Source: Candidatus Accumulibacter contiguus
GTDB lineage: Bacteria > Pseudomonadota > Gammaproteobacteria > Burkholderiales > Rhodocyclaceae
Length of the DNA: 64,000 nucleotides
Assembly (NCBI RefSeq): GCF_012940005.1
Contig: NZ_SPMX01000018.1
Span: 62,001-126,000 of the forward strand
Reading direction: 5' to 3'
Positions 8,458-16,713 of the stretch are shown here, piece after piece. How positions within the stretch are numbered: the first letter of the stretch is position 1; each line of letters begins with the position of its first letter. A model generated the notes under the pieces. It was not told where the DNA came from, did not search any database, and worked only from the letters and a program-made list of their open reading frames with translations. A program made the position numbers and the translations under genes.

Positions 8458-8994
8458 CTATCGCAGCAGAGACGCTTCGGTCGGCGTGACCTGGCCTTCA
8501 AAAACCAGATCGCTTGGCGTGGTCGCTGTCCCGGCGCCGCTGGTCAGGATTTTTTCCGCATTTGTGGCGTTCCGCTGGATGATCAATTTGACCGCCGGCC
8601 AGCCGCCATTCCGCAGTGCGCCACTGGTGCCGGTAGGCAGATCGGTGAGCGCATCCTGCAGACCAGACCGGATATTCGACCGGCCGGTCGACAGCGTTTC
8701 ACGGCCCTGGATCAGGATCTGCAGATTCAACTGCTTGGCCTGCGCTGCCAAGGCACGGTTGGTGAACGTCGCGGTGCCATCCGGGGTATCCACGGGCGTC
8801 AGGCTCCCCCACGTAATCGCGTCGCCGATCTTCTCCGTCGACGTGGTCGTGTTCCAGACTTTGTAGGCTGGCGAGGCGACGGCATTGCACCAGGCGGCAA
8901 TCGCGTAATCGTCGCCCGTCACCCGAGCGGCATCGAGGGTCGGTTCCGCCAGCACCGCGGTGCGGAGCGTGGTGATTTGGTTTTCGGTGAGCAT
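8458..8994 (-). CDS. conserved phage protein, possibly virion-associated
   Basis: A 178-residue protein starting MLTENQITTLRTAVLAEPTL. It includes AAWCNAVASPAYKVWNTTTS and a helical segment with RALAAQAKQLNLQILIQGRE. This arrangement is seen in uncharacterised proteins next to tail-fibre-like genes in Mu-like phages. ATG 8994 is chosen because it begins the conserved stretch. Function is unknown; operon position suggests a particle component. Confidence 0.6.
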   Translation of the reverse strand: MLTENQITTLRTAVLAEPTLDAARVTGDDYAIAAWCNAVASPAYKVWNTTTSTEKIGDAITWGSLTPVDTPDGTATFTNRALAAQAKQLNLQILIQGRETLSTGRSNIRSGLQDALTDLPTGTSGALRNGGWPAVKLIIQRNATNAEKILTSGAGTATTPSDLVFEGQVTPTEASLLR

Positions 8995-9008
8995 GGGTTT
9001 GGGACTCC

Positions 9009-9524
9009 TTAGTTGTCGACCTGTACGGTCAGCGCACCCGCGGAAAAAGAGGGCGCGGCGTCGCCGTTGTTGATGGTCTTGGCGGTTGTCAGGTTGAAGC
9101 ACAGCCAGGCATTTCCGGAGGAGCTGGCATCCCAAACGCGCACGCTGGAGACAGACCCCCAGTTGGCCGTGGGCGCCGGAAACGTGATCGCGTTGTTGTT
9201 GCTGGTCGTGCCGTTCGTGCCGCTGCTGGCCGTCGTACTGCCGGCAGACTGCGTGCCGGCCCAGTTCGCCAGCGAGGACGTGACCGCGACGCGCGTATAC
9301 GATCCGCCGGCCACTTCAGTGCCGCTGCCGGTCTCGCCGCAGGCGACCGTATCCAGTCCGAAGTACCAGCTCGCCGGGATGCCGCTCGCCTGACCGCGGA
9401 ACAGGTAGTCGACCAGCTTGTTCTCGGCATAGTCCGTAAAAGACCCGGCGACCGCGGGCTGGAAGAAGAACGTCAGCAGCGCCCACAGGAAAAGAACGCA
9501 TCGAGGAAAGAGGGAAGAGTGCAT
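9009..9524 (-). CDS. phage particle protein preceded by a signal peptide-like segment
   Basis: A 171-residue protein. Residues 1-27 are a good signal-peptide match: basic start, hydrophobic core CVLFLWALLTFFF, then PAVAG. The rest begins SFTDYAENKLVDYLFRG, a motif of a common Mu-like phage structural family that normally starts at this point, followed by a Thr/Ser/Gly-rich beta domain. It is the first gene of the leftward late operon. An export signal on a virion protein is odd; an alternative is fusion of the family core to a short unrelated leader. Confidence 0.62.
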   Translation of the reverse strand: MHSSLFPRCVLFLWALLTFFFQPAVAGSFTDYAENKLVDYLFRGQASGIPASWYFGLDTVACGETGSGTEVAGGSYTRVAVTSSLANWAGTQSAGSTTASSGTNGTTSNNNAITFPAPTANWGSVSSVRVWDASSSGNAWLCFNLTTAKTINNGDAAPSFSAGALTVQVDN

Positions 9525-9610
9525 GAGAGAAACTCCGAAGGATGGTGAACCATTCCAGCATACGCGCGCGCGCAAGCTGCTGTAGGGGGGAAGCGCTTCG
9601 ACACGCCCAA
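9525..9610 (-). promoter_or_regulatory. candidate late/middle promoter region of the leftward packaging operon
   Basis: This 86-base gap lies between the terminator after mor and the first gene of the next leftward operon. By analogy with Mu, where Mor activates a promoter downstream of its own gene, transcription should restart here. No convincing -35/-10 pair is visible, which would fit an activator-dependent promoter. Confidence 0.35.
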
Positions 9611-9636
9611 CAAAAAGCCCCGCACGGGGCGGGGCT
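9611..9636 (-). terminator. Rho-independent terminator after mor
   Basis: A perfect 8-bp stem (9616-9623 pairing with 9629-9636) with a 5-base loop is followed on the minus strand by five T residues. It lies about 40 bases after the mor-region stop codon. It would end the early/middle leftward transcript before the late leftward operon. Confidence 0.8.
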
Positions 9637-9673
9637 GGGGGCGGACATTACGCCCAGGTAGCGGATCGTCTTG

Positions 9674-10348
9674 TCAATCGCGCTCGGGCCTCTCCGCCAA
9701 CGGCCAGGCCCCCGGCTGCGGCAGATGGCGCCCCTGCGCCTCGTGGGCGCCGTCGATGGCGGCGCAGACGACATCGATCGGTAACAGCGCTGCGGCATAC
9801 AGCGTAAGGAACAGGTCCGGCGCCGGCTCGACCGGGATCGGGGTTGCGGGGGGATGATTCATTCCTTCTCCTCCAAAAAAAAGACTGGATTGCCGCGGAC
9901 GCTCACTTCGATCGCCCCGGTTGCAGATCAATTCCACGGCCCGGCTGGTGATCGGAGCGAACACCAGCCCGACCTCATAGACGGCCTGCCGCCCAGAAAA
10001 CTTCTCTACCTGCGTCAGTCGGTCGAAGAGCGCGCGCATCCGGCGGTCCCGCAGCTCGTCGCGAGCCGCCTTGCAGACCGGAACCGACAGCGCTTCCCCG
10101 CCAAAGCGCGCAGCCAGGGCCACCATCTCCGGCTCGCCGATCAGCTCGGCCAGTTCCGCCCAGCGCCGGGCGCCGGCCGGGTTCGCGTCCGCGTGCCGGG
10201 GCACCACGAACGTCACCCCCGGCCGCTCGTTCAGCAGCGTGCACGCCGCCTGCGCCCCGATCGTCTCGATCAGCGCCAGCGCCGTTTCGGGCAGCAGGCT
10301 ACGAACGGCCTCGCAGTCCTCAGGCGTCAGCCGCAACCAGCTCGACAC
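9674..10348 (-). CDS. Mor-family transcription activator, apparently fused in frame to a small downstream gene
   Basis: Residues 1 to about 130 match the Mor/C middle-operon activator family: a dimer part with ALIETIGAQAACTLL and a second helical part AELIGEPEMVALAARFGGE followed by SVPVCKAARDELRDRRMR. At residue 163 a new ATG (9862) has a strong ribosome site (GGAGGAGAAGGA), and the last 62 residues look like a separate protein (LFLTLYAAALLPIDVVCAAI). A run of eight T bases lies just before; with seven, the Mor frame would stop at a TGA overlapping that ATG. So a one-base insertion may have joined two genes. Mor would switch on the late leftward operon. Confidence 0.72.
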   Translation of the reverse strand: MSSWLRLTPEDCEAVRSLLPETALALIETIGAQAACTLLNERPGVTFVVPRHADANPAGARRWAELAELIGEPEMVALAARFGGEALSVPVCKAARDELRDRRMRALFDRLTQVEKFSGRQAVYEVGLVFAPITSRAVELICNRGDRSERPRQSSLFFGGEGMNHPPATPIPVEPAPDLFLTLYAAALLPIDVVCAAIDGAHEAQGRHLPQPGAWPLAERPERD

Positions 10349-10862
10349 GGTTCTTCACCCGCCGGATGTGGGTCACCAGCGCCACCACGATGCGCCGCAG
10401 CTCAAACTCGTCGCACATCGGCAAGGGCTTGTCGACCGCGGTCGCGCCCAGGCCCGCCATCTGCCGGGCGATCCCCTCCACGTACGCCACCTGGCGCCCG
10501 CGCGTGACGGGGAGCGAGCGCATCAACATCAGGATCTTGCGCAGCAACGGCTGCCGGGAAACCGCGGCGCAATCGACAAAGGCCCACTCGTGCTCCGGCC
10601 GCGCCGGCATCGGCTGCAGCGGTTGACCATCCGCCCCCTTCGGGACAAAGCCGATTCGCCGCAGATGCGCCAACGCCGCGCGCAGCCGCGGCAGCGACAA
10701 TTGCGTCGACGACTGCACCAGGAACGCCTGCTGCAGGTACGCGCGCCAGGCGTCGTCGCTCATCTGGATCTCACGACGGCCGACATGGATCAGCCGAATC
10801 AGCGCCGCGCGGTCCTGGGTGCCGTCCGGCTTCGCCGCTGCCGGCAGGGTCTTCGTGCTCAT
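10320..10862 (-). CDS. gemA: GemA-like protein (Mu gp16, DUF1018)
   Basis: A 180-residue protein starting MSTKTLPAAAKPDGTQDRAA. It has the DUF1018 core: LIRLIHVGRREIQMSDDAW followed by YLQQAFLVQSSTQLSLPRL and a central tryptophan. In Mu, GemA (E16) affects host gene expression and DNA supercoiling. The start at 10862 overlaps the HU-like gene end by 4 bases, and the 3' end overlaps the Mor start by 29 bases. Confidence 0.85.
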   Translation of the reverse strand: MSTKTLPAAAKPDGTQDRAALIRLIHVGRREIQMSDDAWRAYLQQAFLVQSSTQLSLPRLRAALAHLRRIGFVPKGADGQPLQPMPARPEHEWAFVDCAAVSRQPLLRKILMLMRSLPVTRGRQVAYVEGIARQMAGLGATAVDKPLPMCDEFELRRIVVALVTHIRRVKNRVELVAADA

Positions 10863-11149
10863 GCCTCCCCCGCTCGAAAGTCGATCTCGGCACGCAGCCG
10901 CCGGTTCGGACGAAAGTGCACCGCATGCGGTGCGATATACCGTTCCGGCAGATGCGGCGCCAGGCGTACGAGCCGCTCGACGCCCACCTGGCGCACCTGC
11001 ATCCGGCCGAGGCCGGCGAGCTTGACCACTTCGTGATCCGACAGCGCGCCAGCGATCACCGCCAAGGCCGTCCGCACGCAATCCTCGACCGATTCCCTGG
11101 GTTGCTCGGTCATCTGCGCGACGATTGCAATCAATTCCGGGGTGTTCAT
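10859..11149 (-). CDS. HU/IHF-family DNA-binding protein
   Basis: A 96-residue protein starting MNTPELIAIVAQMTEQPRES. It shows the HU helical N-terminal half, the turn LAGLGRMQVR, a shortened arm region, and a final PNRRLRAEIDFRAGEA that matches the HU C terminus (usually P..R....F..G). Length is that of HU. As part of the early operon it may help the phage transpososome or compact phage DNA; Mu itself uses host HU. Coupled by ATGA overlaps on both sides. Confidence 0.82.
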   Translation of the reverse strand: MNTPELIAIVAQMTEQPRESVEDCVRTALAVIAGALSDHEVVKLAGLGRMQVRQVGVERLVRLAPHLPERYIAPHAVHFRPNRRLRAEIDFRAGEA

Positions 11150-11682
11150 GAGACCCCCCGAGCCGACAGTTCCACCTCGAACGGCGTCACCACAAAATCT
11201 TCCAGCTGACTGATCCGGATCCCCGGCACGCCCGCCACCGCGCTGGGTTCGTTGAGAATCGCCTCGCGATTGATTTCCTCTTTGACGCGGAGAAATCTCG
11301 TCAGACCGAGGCTGCGCAGCGAGAACATCACCGACTCCTCGCCCGTGATCCGCACGCTCGGCGGCCGCGTCCGCCACGACACCTCCCCGGTCGTGAACTG
11401 ATGCGTTTTCACTTTGCCCTGGGCCGTCAGTTCCAGGCGGTTGGCCTCGCAGAAGGCCTGTACGCCCCGCTGCGCTGCCTCGATGCGCCGGCGGCAGGGT
11501 TCGGCGAGCTGCTCGTATTCCTCCTTGATGCGCGCCATGGCGTCGTTCATCTCCACTTCCATGAGGGTGATTTCGCGGCTGTCGATGCCAATGCCCGCGA
11601 TCAGATCCGACACCTCTTCGCGCGTTTGCGGAACGATTGGTGCGGCTACGGTTTTGAGACGGGTCTTGCTCTTGTGGACCAT
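11146..11682 (-). CDS. gam: host-nuclease inhibitor Gam
   Basis: A 178-residue protein of the Mu Gam family, which binds DNA ends as a Ku-like dimer and blocks RecBCD. Visible family features are the N-terminal helical part with DSREITLMEVEMNDAMARI, the loop KTHQFTTGEVSWRTRPPSV, and the C-terminal ISQLEDFVVTPFEVEL. Length matches Mu Gam (about 174). It lies in the early leftward operon upstream of the HU-like gene. Confidence 0.93.
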   Translation of the reverse strand: MVHKSKTRLKTVAAPIVPQTREEVSDLIAGIGIDSREITLMEVEMNDAMARIKEEYEQLAEPCRRRIEAAQRGVQAFCEANRLELTAQGKVKTHQFTTGEVSWRTRPPSVRITGEESVMFSLRSLGLTRFLRVKEEINREAILNEPSAVAGVPGIRISQLEDFVVTPFEVELSARGVS

Positions 11683-11691
11683 GAAGTTCTC

Positions 11692-11877
11692 CTAGAGAAA
11701 AAGTCGGTAGGGGGTATCGTCGACATTGGATACAGATCTGATTTCGCTGCGGCACCGTATGCAGCGTCGAATTCCCGCATGGGCGGACAGAAAAGTCTTC
11801 CCACAGCGCAGGCAGACACGGTTCGCGGGCCGCTGGTTGGCGAGCTTCAAGCTACTCGGCGAAGAGGGTTCGGCCAT
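11692..11877 (-). CDS. small zinc-ribbon phage protein
   Basis: A 61-residue protein with two CxxC pairs: CLRCGKTFLSAHAGIRRCIRC. ATG 11877 is chosen because the cysteine core begins soon after and the upstream extension is low-complexity Ser/Gly/Arg. A zinc-stabilised nucleic-acid or protein-binding fold is likely; the function is unknown. Confidence 0.65.
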   Translation of the reverse strand: MAEPSSPSSLKLANQRPANRVCLRCGKTFLSAHAGIRRCIRCRSEIRSVSNVDDTPYRLFL

Positions 11878-11878
11878 C

Positions 11879-12250
11879 TCAATCCTCCCGTTCCGCGTTG
11901 CGCCAGGCAATCGACCAGGACAGCCCCAGGAACTTCCAGAGGGCCACCGCCCGCCAGAACCGCACATAGGCGAGGAGTGCCCGGACCCCGCTCGCGACGA
12001 TCCGGCGATAGAGCGGCCGACCCGCGACGACGAGCAGCCCAATCACCAGACCCATCCCCACGAGCAGCCCCCGGCACAGCATCGCCAGCAGATACCCGGC
12101 CCATCCGATCCATTTCGGAAACAGGGCCACCAGTAACCCGACACTTACCGCCACCCAGACCACCGTCCAGAAGCCCGACGGAAAGAGGGGCCAAGCCATG
12201 GCCAGCGGAACCATCTTTGCGCCCAGCAGCGCCGTCTCTACCCCAGACAT
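11879..12250 (-). CDS. small membrane protein of the early operon
   Basis: A 123-residue protein starting MSGVETALLGAKMVPLAMAW. There are about three hydrophobic segments: FWTVVWVAVSVGLLVALF (27-44), AGYLLAMLCRGLLVGMG (51-67) and LVIGLLVVAG (68-77). The C terminus is basic and aromatic. It overlaps the next gene by 13 bases. No family is recognised. A holin-like or superinfection-exclusion role is possible but unsupported. Confidence 0.55.
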   Translation of the reverse strand: MSGVETALLGAKMVPLAMAWPLFPSGFWTVVWVAVSVGLLVALFPKWIGWAGYLLAMLCRGLLVGMGLVIGLLVVAGRPLYRRIVASGVRALLAYVRFWRAVALWKFLGLSWSIAWRNAERED

Positions 12251-12573
12251 TCGATTTCCTCCCACTCGATGCGCGTGCCATCGCGGACGGCGAACCAGGT
12301 ATACACCAGCGTCTCGCCCACCCGCTTGCGCTCCCGCCAGGCGCAATCGCCAGCGAACAGGCGCCACAACAGCGGCGTGAACGCCACGCGGATCACCCCG
12401 TGCGTGGGAGAGATGGTCAGGCGCCGGATCTGCACACCGATGGCCGTCAGCCAGCTGGCCAGGTGCAGCGCACCGTCCATGCGGCGAGACAGACACTGCA
12501 ATTGCGCGGCCTGGCGCACCCTGGACGCGTCCGAATCCGGACGCAGCGAACGAATCTTCTTCCAATTTCCCAT
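12238..12573 (-). CDS. hypothetical early phage protein
   Basis: A 111-residue basic protein starting MGNWKKIRSLRPDSDASRVR and ending VRDGTRIEWEEIECLG. A ribosome site (AAAGAGG) precedes the ATG at 12573. It contains a conserved-looking stretch ISPTHGVIRVAFTPLLWRLF. I do not recognise the family; it is kept for its good start, GC-rich third positions and tight packing between neighbours. Confidence 0.6.
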   Translation of the reverse strand: MGNWKKIRSLRPDSDASRVRQAAQLQCLSRRMDGALHLASWLTAIGVQIRRLTISPTHGVIRVAFTPLLWRLFAGDCAWRERKRVGETLVYTWFAVRDGTRIEWEEIECLG

Positions 12574-12574
12574 C

Positions 12575-12772
12575 TCAATCCTCTTTCCCATAAACGTGAT
12601 ACCCCTGTGCGGCATCGATCCTGGTTCCCACCCGGTGCATCACCTCGACCGCCCGGATCAGCAAGTTTTTCCAGGCGTCCGAGGCGCAGCGGTTTTTCAT
12701 GAAATCCAGTTCGGACGCCACATGCGCCAGATCGGCGATGTCTTCCCGGCAAATCTCCGGCCTCATGGTCAT
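12575..12772 (-). CDS. hypothetical early phage protein
   Basis: A 65-residue protein starting MTMRPEICREDIADLAHVAS. It is acidic then helical, and ends GYHVYGKED. Its start overlaps the MuB-like stop by 4 bases and it ends one base before the next gene's start codon, a pattern typical of coupled phage genes. No family assigned. Confidence 0.6.
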   Translation of the reverse strand: MTMRPEICREDIADLAHVASELDFMKNRCASDAWKNLLIRAVEVMHRVGTRIDAAQGYHVYGKED

Positions 12773-14031
12773 GGCATCGACTCCCGCACCGCCTTCACCA
12801 GACCCGCCGTCACTCGCGGCGCGCCCAGCGACGCCGCCTGGTTGATTGCCGCCGTCAGCAGGTTGTTCGCCACCAGCGGGTGCGTCAGCGAGATCACCTG
12901 GGTTTCGGCCGCGCTGCTGCCGTAGCGCTGGGTGATCGTCAGCGCCTGCATCAGCGCGTCGACGGCGGCCGGCTCGACGATCGCCGACAGGTCCAGCCCC
13001 GCCGCCTGAAAGCGGTGCTGCAGGTACTCCCCCAGGCACGGGCCCAGCGGGGGCAGCGAGACGATCTGGCAGCGCTGCGTCACCTCGCGCACGGCGCTGC
13101 GCCGCTCGTCGAGCTTGTCCCGCAGCTCCGGCTGGCCGATCAGCAGGATCGTGATCAGCCAGCCCATGCCATCCTTCAACTCCAGAAAGCGCTTGAGATG
13201 CTTGAGCGTCGGGATCGCCAGCGCGTGTGCCTCCTCGATGATCAGGAGGTGATGCCGGCCGCTTCTCCGGCTTTCCACGAGGCAGGTCTTCACCTGGTGA
13301 AAGCGAGCCTCCGGGCTGCGCTTGGGCGACTCCCCAGGGGACACCTCGCGCAGGATGGCTTCGGCAATGTGGTCGCTGAGCAGACGCCTGCCTTTCTGGT
13401 CGCTATCCTCCATCGCCAGCACATAGGGCGCGATCAGCACGACCGCCTTGCCCTCCATGCGCAGCCGTTCTTCCATCTCCTCGCGCAGGGTGCTCTTGCC
13501 GGCCCCGGACTCGCCGATGACCGCCAGGAACCGGGTATTGCCGAGCGCCACCTGCCACATGGATTCTCGAACGTAGCGCAGGTCGCGGCTCAAATACACC
13601 TCGCTCGCCTGCCGCGGATCGTCGAACGGGTCCCTGAAAATGCTGAACTTGCGGCGTGCCGCCTCGCTCAGCGTCTGTTTACGGAGTAACATTTCGCTCT
13701 CAACCTCCTGTGGTTGTGTTGTAGTACCCGACGGCGCCGTGCGGATACGCGGTGCCGTCCCCTCGTTTGCCGGATCGCCCGGCGACTTTCCCGGCCCGCC
13801 CACCTCGGGCGTTTCCGGCTCAAAAAAGCAATCCTCCAGTTCCGACTCGACGACGCCCCACCCGCGCAGCGCCGCGAGAACCATCGAGCGCAGCGCGCGG
13901 CGCTCGGTTTTCTTGGGATACTGCCCGCGCTTGACCAACAGATTGATCGCCGCCGGGGAGAGGTGCAGGTGGCGCGCCAGCCTCGCCTGCGAGATCCCAT
14001 TGCGCTGCAATACTTCGCCCAGAATCAACAT
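12769..14031 (-). CDS. MuB-like AAA+ transposition ATPase
   Basis: A 420-residue DNA-binding ATPase that would choose target DNA and deliver it to the transposase. Residues 1-60 form a helix-turn-helix (GISQARLARHLHLSPAAINL), as in MuB. The AAA part has Walker A GESGAGKST at 173-181 and Walker B LLIIEEAHAL at about 262-271, in the style of ExeA/MuB proteins. Residues 75-110 are a Pro/Gly/Thr-rich linker. It is longer than Mu B (312). It overlaps the transposase gene by 7 bases, as usual for an A-B pair. Confidence 0.9.
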   Translation of the reverse strand: MLILGEVLQRNGISQARLARHLHLSPAAINLLVKRGQYPKKTERRALRSMVLAALRGWGVVESELEDCFFEPETPEVGGPGKSPGDPANEGTAPRIRTAPSGTTTQPQEVESEMLLRKQTLSEAARRKFSIFRDPFDDPRQASEVYLSRDLRYVRESMWQVALGNTRFLAVIGESGAGKSTLREEMEERLRMEGKAVVLIAPYVLAMEDSDQKGRRLLSDHIAEAILREVSPGESPKRSPEARFHQVKTCLVESRRSGRHHLLIIEEAHALAIPTLKHLKRFLELKDGMGWLITILLIGQPELRDKLDERRSAVREVTQRCQIVSLPPLGPCLGEYLQHRFQAAGLDLSAIVEPAAVDALMQALTITQRYGSSAAETQVISLTHPLVANNLLTAAINQAASLGAPRVTAGLVKAVRESMP

Positions 14032-15821
14032 GCCTTACGTTCCCCTTCCTGCGCCTCGGCCCCGGCGATCGCCGCCTGCCACTGGGTGGCGAGATTCCGG
14101 AATTGCGTTTCACTGATCCCGTCGGAAAATCGCTGCGTGATCCAGGCGTAGTGCTCCGGCCGCCAGTCGTCCCCGAGCAATGGCTGCATGCGCAGGCAGG
14201 CCGTCGTGGCCGACATCAGCGATTCGCTGGCTGGCGTCCCCACGTCGATCGCCGTACCGGACAGCGGCAGATACGTCGGCACCGGCACCTGGCGGACGTC
14301 GGCAAAAGGATCGATCTGCCCGCCAAAGGCGATTCCCCGCTGTCCGCCCTTGCCCTTGCGCGTCTTGGCGATCTCCAGCGGATCGTCGGAACCCCAGGCC
14401 GAGCGCAGCGCCGTCTTGCGGCTCCGGTCGATGAAGGTATCGGCCTGCGACTTGAACTGCTCGCCGAACACCGCCGCGGAGCGGTCAAAGCCAAACTCGG
14501 TCTTCGGGATCGGCGAGCGCCGGTGGCGGACTTCCTGGCCCTCGCCGTTCACCGTTAACACGTCGATATCGGGCGCCGTGTAGGGGCTGCTGACGACCAG
14601 CACCTTCTCGCCAACTGCCGCGCCCGGGATGCCAGCCACCGAATAGGTCTGCGCATCCTGGCCCGGCACGGCGAAGTGGATCTGCAACAGCGTATCCACC
14701 ACTCGCAGGACCGGCTCGGCCATCACCAAGGCCCGCGTGACTTCCGGCCCCCCTTCGATCACCCGCAGCGCACCCGGAAACTGGCTGATCTTCATCCAGC
14801 CGTCAAAGCGCGTCAGCTGGGTGCGCGTATGCACCGCCCGCGACTGAAACGCCGCACTCCACAAATTCGCCAGCTCGTTCAGGTGCTCGAAATCCCGCAC
14901 GCGCTGCGCGTGCAGCCGACCCTCGAACTGGTGCTCGATGTGGTTGTGCATCGACTCCACGGCCCCCTTGGCGCGCGGGTTCTTGGCCTTGTGCACCTTG
15001 ACCTCGATGTCCAGCGCGCGCGCCAGCGAACGGAACACCTGCGACGCCTGTGCGCTGCCCGGGTCCACCATCAGGATCTTCGGCACGCCGTAGAACGGCC
15101 GCCCGTGGCGCGGGTGAAAGGCGGGAATCAGGAAGTCCAGCAGGTTCTGGGCCGACTCGTGCCCGGCCAGGTACTGCAGGTGGAACGCCCCCACGCAATG
15201 ATCCACCACCAGGTAGCGCTGCACGCGCAACTGAGAGACGCGTTCGAAGTTGTGCGGCTTGTTCTTGTTGAACGCCGCTTCCTCGCAGATCTCCATGCCC
15301 CCGTTGCTGAGGTAGAACAACACGCAGGTCGACACGTCCAACTGCCAGACATGGTTCGGGTGCAGCGACTGCATGGCCTGCCCGGGGGACTGTCGCATCA
15401 GTTGCCCGGGATGGCAGCCCATTGCCCGCATGGCGCGGGCGATCGTCGACGGGTGCGCGCTCGTCCGGCGCACCTCGCCGGTTACGAGATCCGGCTGTGC
15501 GTTGGCGTTGGCGATGTCGCGCGCCATGGCAATCGTGGGCAGCACCTTTCCGGTTTCCCGCGCGCCGGCGATTTGAATCGCCGCCATCTGGCGCACCTGG
15601 TCCTCGGTCAAGGATTTCAGCTGGCCCGCGTCCGACCGGCGCTTGCGCTCGCCGCCGTGGCCCGCTTCGCGCATCCAGCGCCACAGCGTCTGCACCGAAA
15701 TCCCGAGTGTCTCGGCCATCGACTGTACCCGTGGAGTCCCCTGGCCGTGCGGCAATTCAGGGAGTTCGGCGGCGAGCTGCAGGACCATCGGCAACTGCAC
15801 CTGGCTAGGTGGCATGATCAT
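14025..15821 (-). CDS. MuA-like DDE transposase
   Basis: A 598-residue transposase/integrase catalysing prophage integration and replicative transposition. An N-terminal helix-turn-helix (VQSMAETLGISVQTLWRWMR, about 32-51) precedes the catalytic core. The acidic triad fits D162 (LDVST), D253 (MVDPGS) and E289 (KGAVES), giving 35 residues between the second Asp and the Glu, the classical DD35E spacing. A beta-barrel-like part follows (about 360-430). The start at 15821 has a strong AGGAGG site 5 bases upstream. Length is close to Mu A (663). Confidence 0.95.
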   Translation of the reverse strand: MIMPPSQVQLPMVLQLAAELPELPHGQGTPRVQSMAETLGISVQTLWRWMREAGHGGERKRRSDAGQLKSLTEDQVRQMAAIQIAGARETGKVLPTIAMARDIANANAQPDLVTGEVRRTSAHPSTIARAMRAMGCHPGQLMRQSPGQAMQSLHPNHVWQLDVSTCVLFYLSNGGMEICEEAAFNKNKPHNFERVSQLRVQRYLVVDHCVGAFHLQYLAGHESAQNLLDFLIPAFHPRHGRPFYGVPKILMVDPGSAQASQVFRSLARALDIEVKVHKAKNPRAKGAVESMHNHIEHQFEGRLHAQRVRDFEHLNELANLWSAAFQSRAVHTRTQLTRFDGWMKISQFPGALRVIEGGPEVTRALVMAEPVLRVVDTLLQIHFAVPGQDAQTYSVAGIPGAAVGEKVLVVSSPYTAPDIDVLTVNGEGQEVRHRRSPIPKTEFGFDRSAAVFGEQFKSQADTFIDRSRKTALRSAWGSDDPLEIAKTRKGKGGQRGIAFGGQIDPFADVRQVPVPTYLPLSGTAIDVGTPASESLMSATTACLRMQPLLGDDWRPEHYAWITQRFSDGISETQFRNLATQWQAAIAGAEAQEGERKAC

Positions 15822-15836
15822 TACTCCTCCCTAGGC

Positions 15837-16685
15837 CTATTGGGTGTCAGTCGGCTGCCGCGTCCAGCTCGGCGTGATGATCTCGTCGAAATCTACCCCG
15901 ATACCGAACGTGAGATAAAGGTTCGAGACCTGCTGCGCCAGCCAGGCCGCCGTCTGCGTCCCGTACTCCTGCTCATCCGCGTCGCCATGCTCGCGTGAGG
16001 ATTGCAGCACCAGTCCGAAATCGTTGACCGCGGTCAGGATCTGGAGCGCACTGGACTGCACGGCGGCCATTCGCGCCCGGCGCTTCTCGGCCACGTCCTG
16101 TTGTGCCTGGTCGGGCGTGTAGCACGTGCGGGCGATCTCCTTTTCACGCAGCGCACTGTTGTCCTCCTGTACGGACTGGATCACCGCATCCTTGGCGTCC
16201 AGGGTGTTCTTCAGCTCGCGCAGCGCCTTCTTCAACTCGCTGACACTCATCCGGTCGATTTTGTCAAGCTGCTCCGGATGCTCAGCCAGGTCATCGAGCG
16301 TGCGTTCGTCGAGCAACGCCAATTCATACACTTTGGACCGGTCGAGCGTCAGCAAAGGTTTGCGGTGGGCGTGGCCGAGAAACTTCAGGGCCACTTCCGC
16401 CAGGCGGTGGGCGGTCGCCGGCGACAGGCCGATCGCCGCAATGGCCTCGCCGTAGCGGCCACGCCCGAGTTCGCGAAAGCAGCACACCGCGCGGCCGATT
16501 TCCAGCATTGCCTCGGTACTCTCCTTGACCATCCTCCGCGTATCGGCAATCAGATGATCCAACGTGGTTCCCTGGTATCCGTAGCGGTCGAGCACCGTGC
16601 GGATTTCGCGCTCGCTGGCGGCCTGTATCTGCAGCGCTTCGACGCCGATTGGAACCAGTTCCCCGCCTTGTTCTTTGTTTTCCAT
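15837..16685 (-). CDS. DUF3102-type phage early protein
   Basis: A 282-residue helical protein starting MENKEQGGELVPIGVEALQI. The DUF3102-like part (about 50-120) has ESTEAMLEIGRAVCCFRELG and GLSPATAHRLAEVALKF. A coiled coil (about 150-185) follows, then another helical domain ending DEIITPSWTR. The ATG has a good AGGAAG site. Such proteins sit upstream of the transposase in several Mu-like phages. Function is unknown; a DNA-binding or segregation-related role is possible. Confidence 0.72.
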   Translation of the reverse strand: MENKEQGGELVPIGVEALQIQAASEREIRTVLDRYGYQGTTLDHLIADTRRMVKESTEAMLEIGRAVCCFRELGRGRYGEAIAAIGLSPATAHRLAEVALKFLGHAHRKPLLTLDRSKVYELALLDERTLDDLAEHPEQLDKIDRMSVSELKKALRELKNTLDAKDAVIQSVQEDNSALREKEIARTCYTPDQAQQDVAEKRRARMAAVQSSALQILTAVNDFGLVLQSSREHGDADEQEYGTQTAAWLAQQVSNLYLTFGIGVDFDEIITPSWTRQPTDTQ

Positions 16686-16713
16686 TTTCTGCTTCCTTGG
16701 ATAAGTAAAGGGA

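Noticed and set aside
11847-12281. Minus-strand frame overlapping the small membrane protein
   Set aside because: The alternative frame (11879-12250) has hydrophobic segments and a coupled start; this one is low-complexity Gly/Arg.
14676-15998. A 440-residue plus-strand frame opposite the transposase
   Set aside because: Shadow of the DDE transposase; composition is typical of reversed GC-rich coding DNA.
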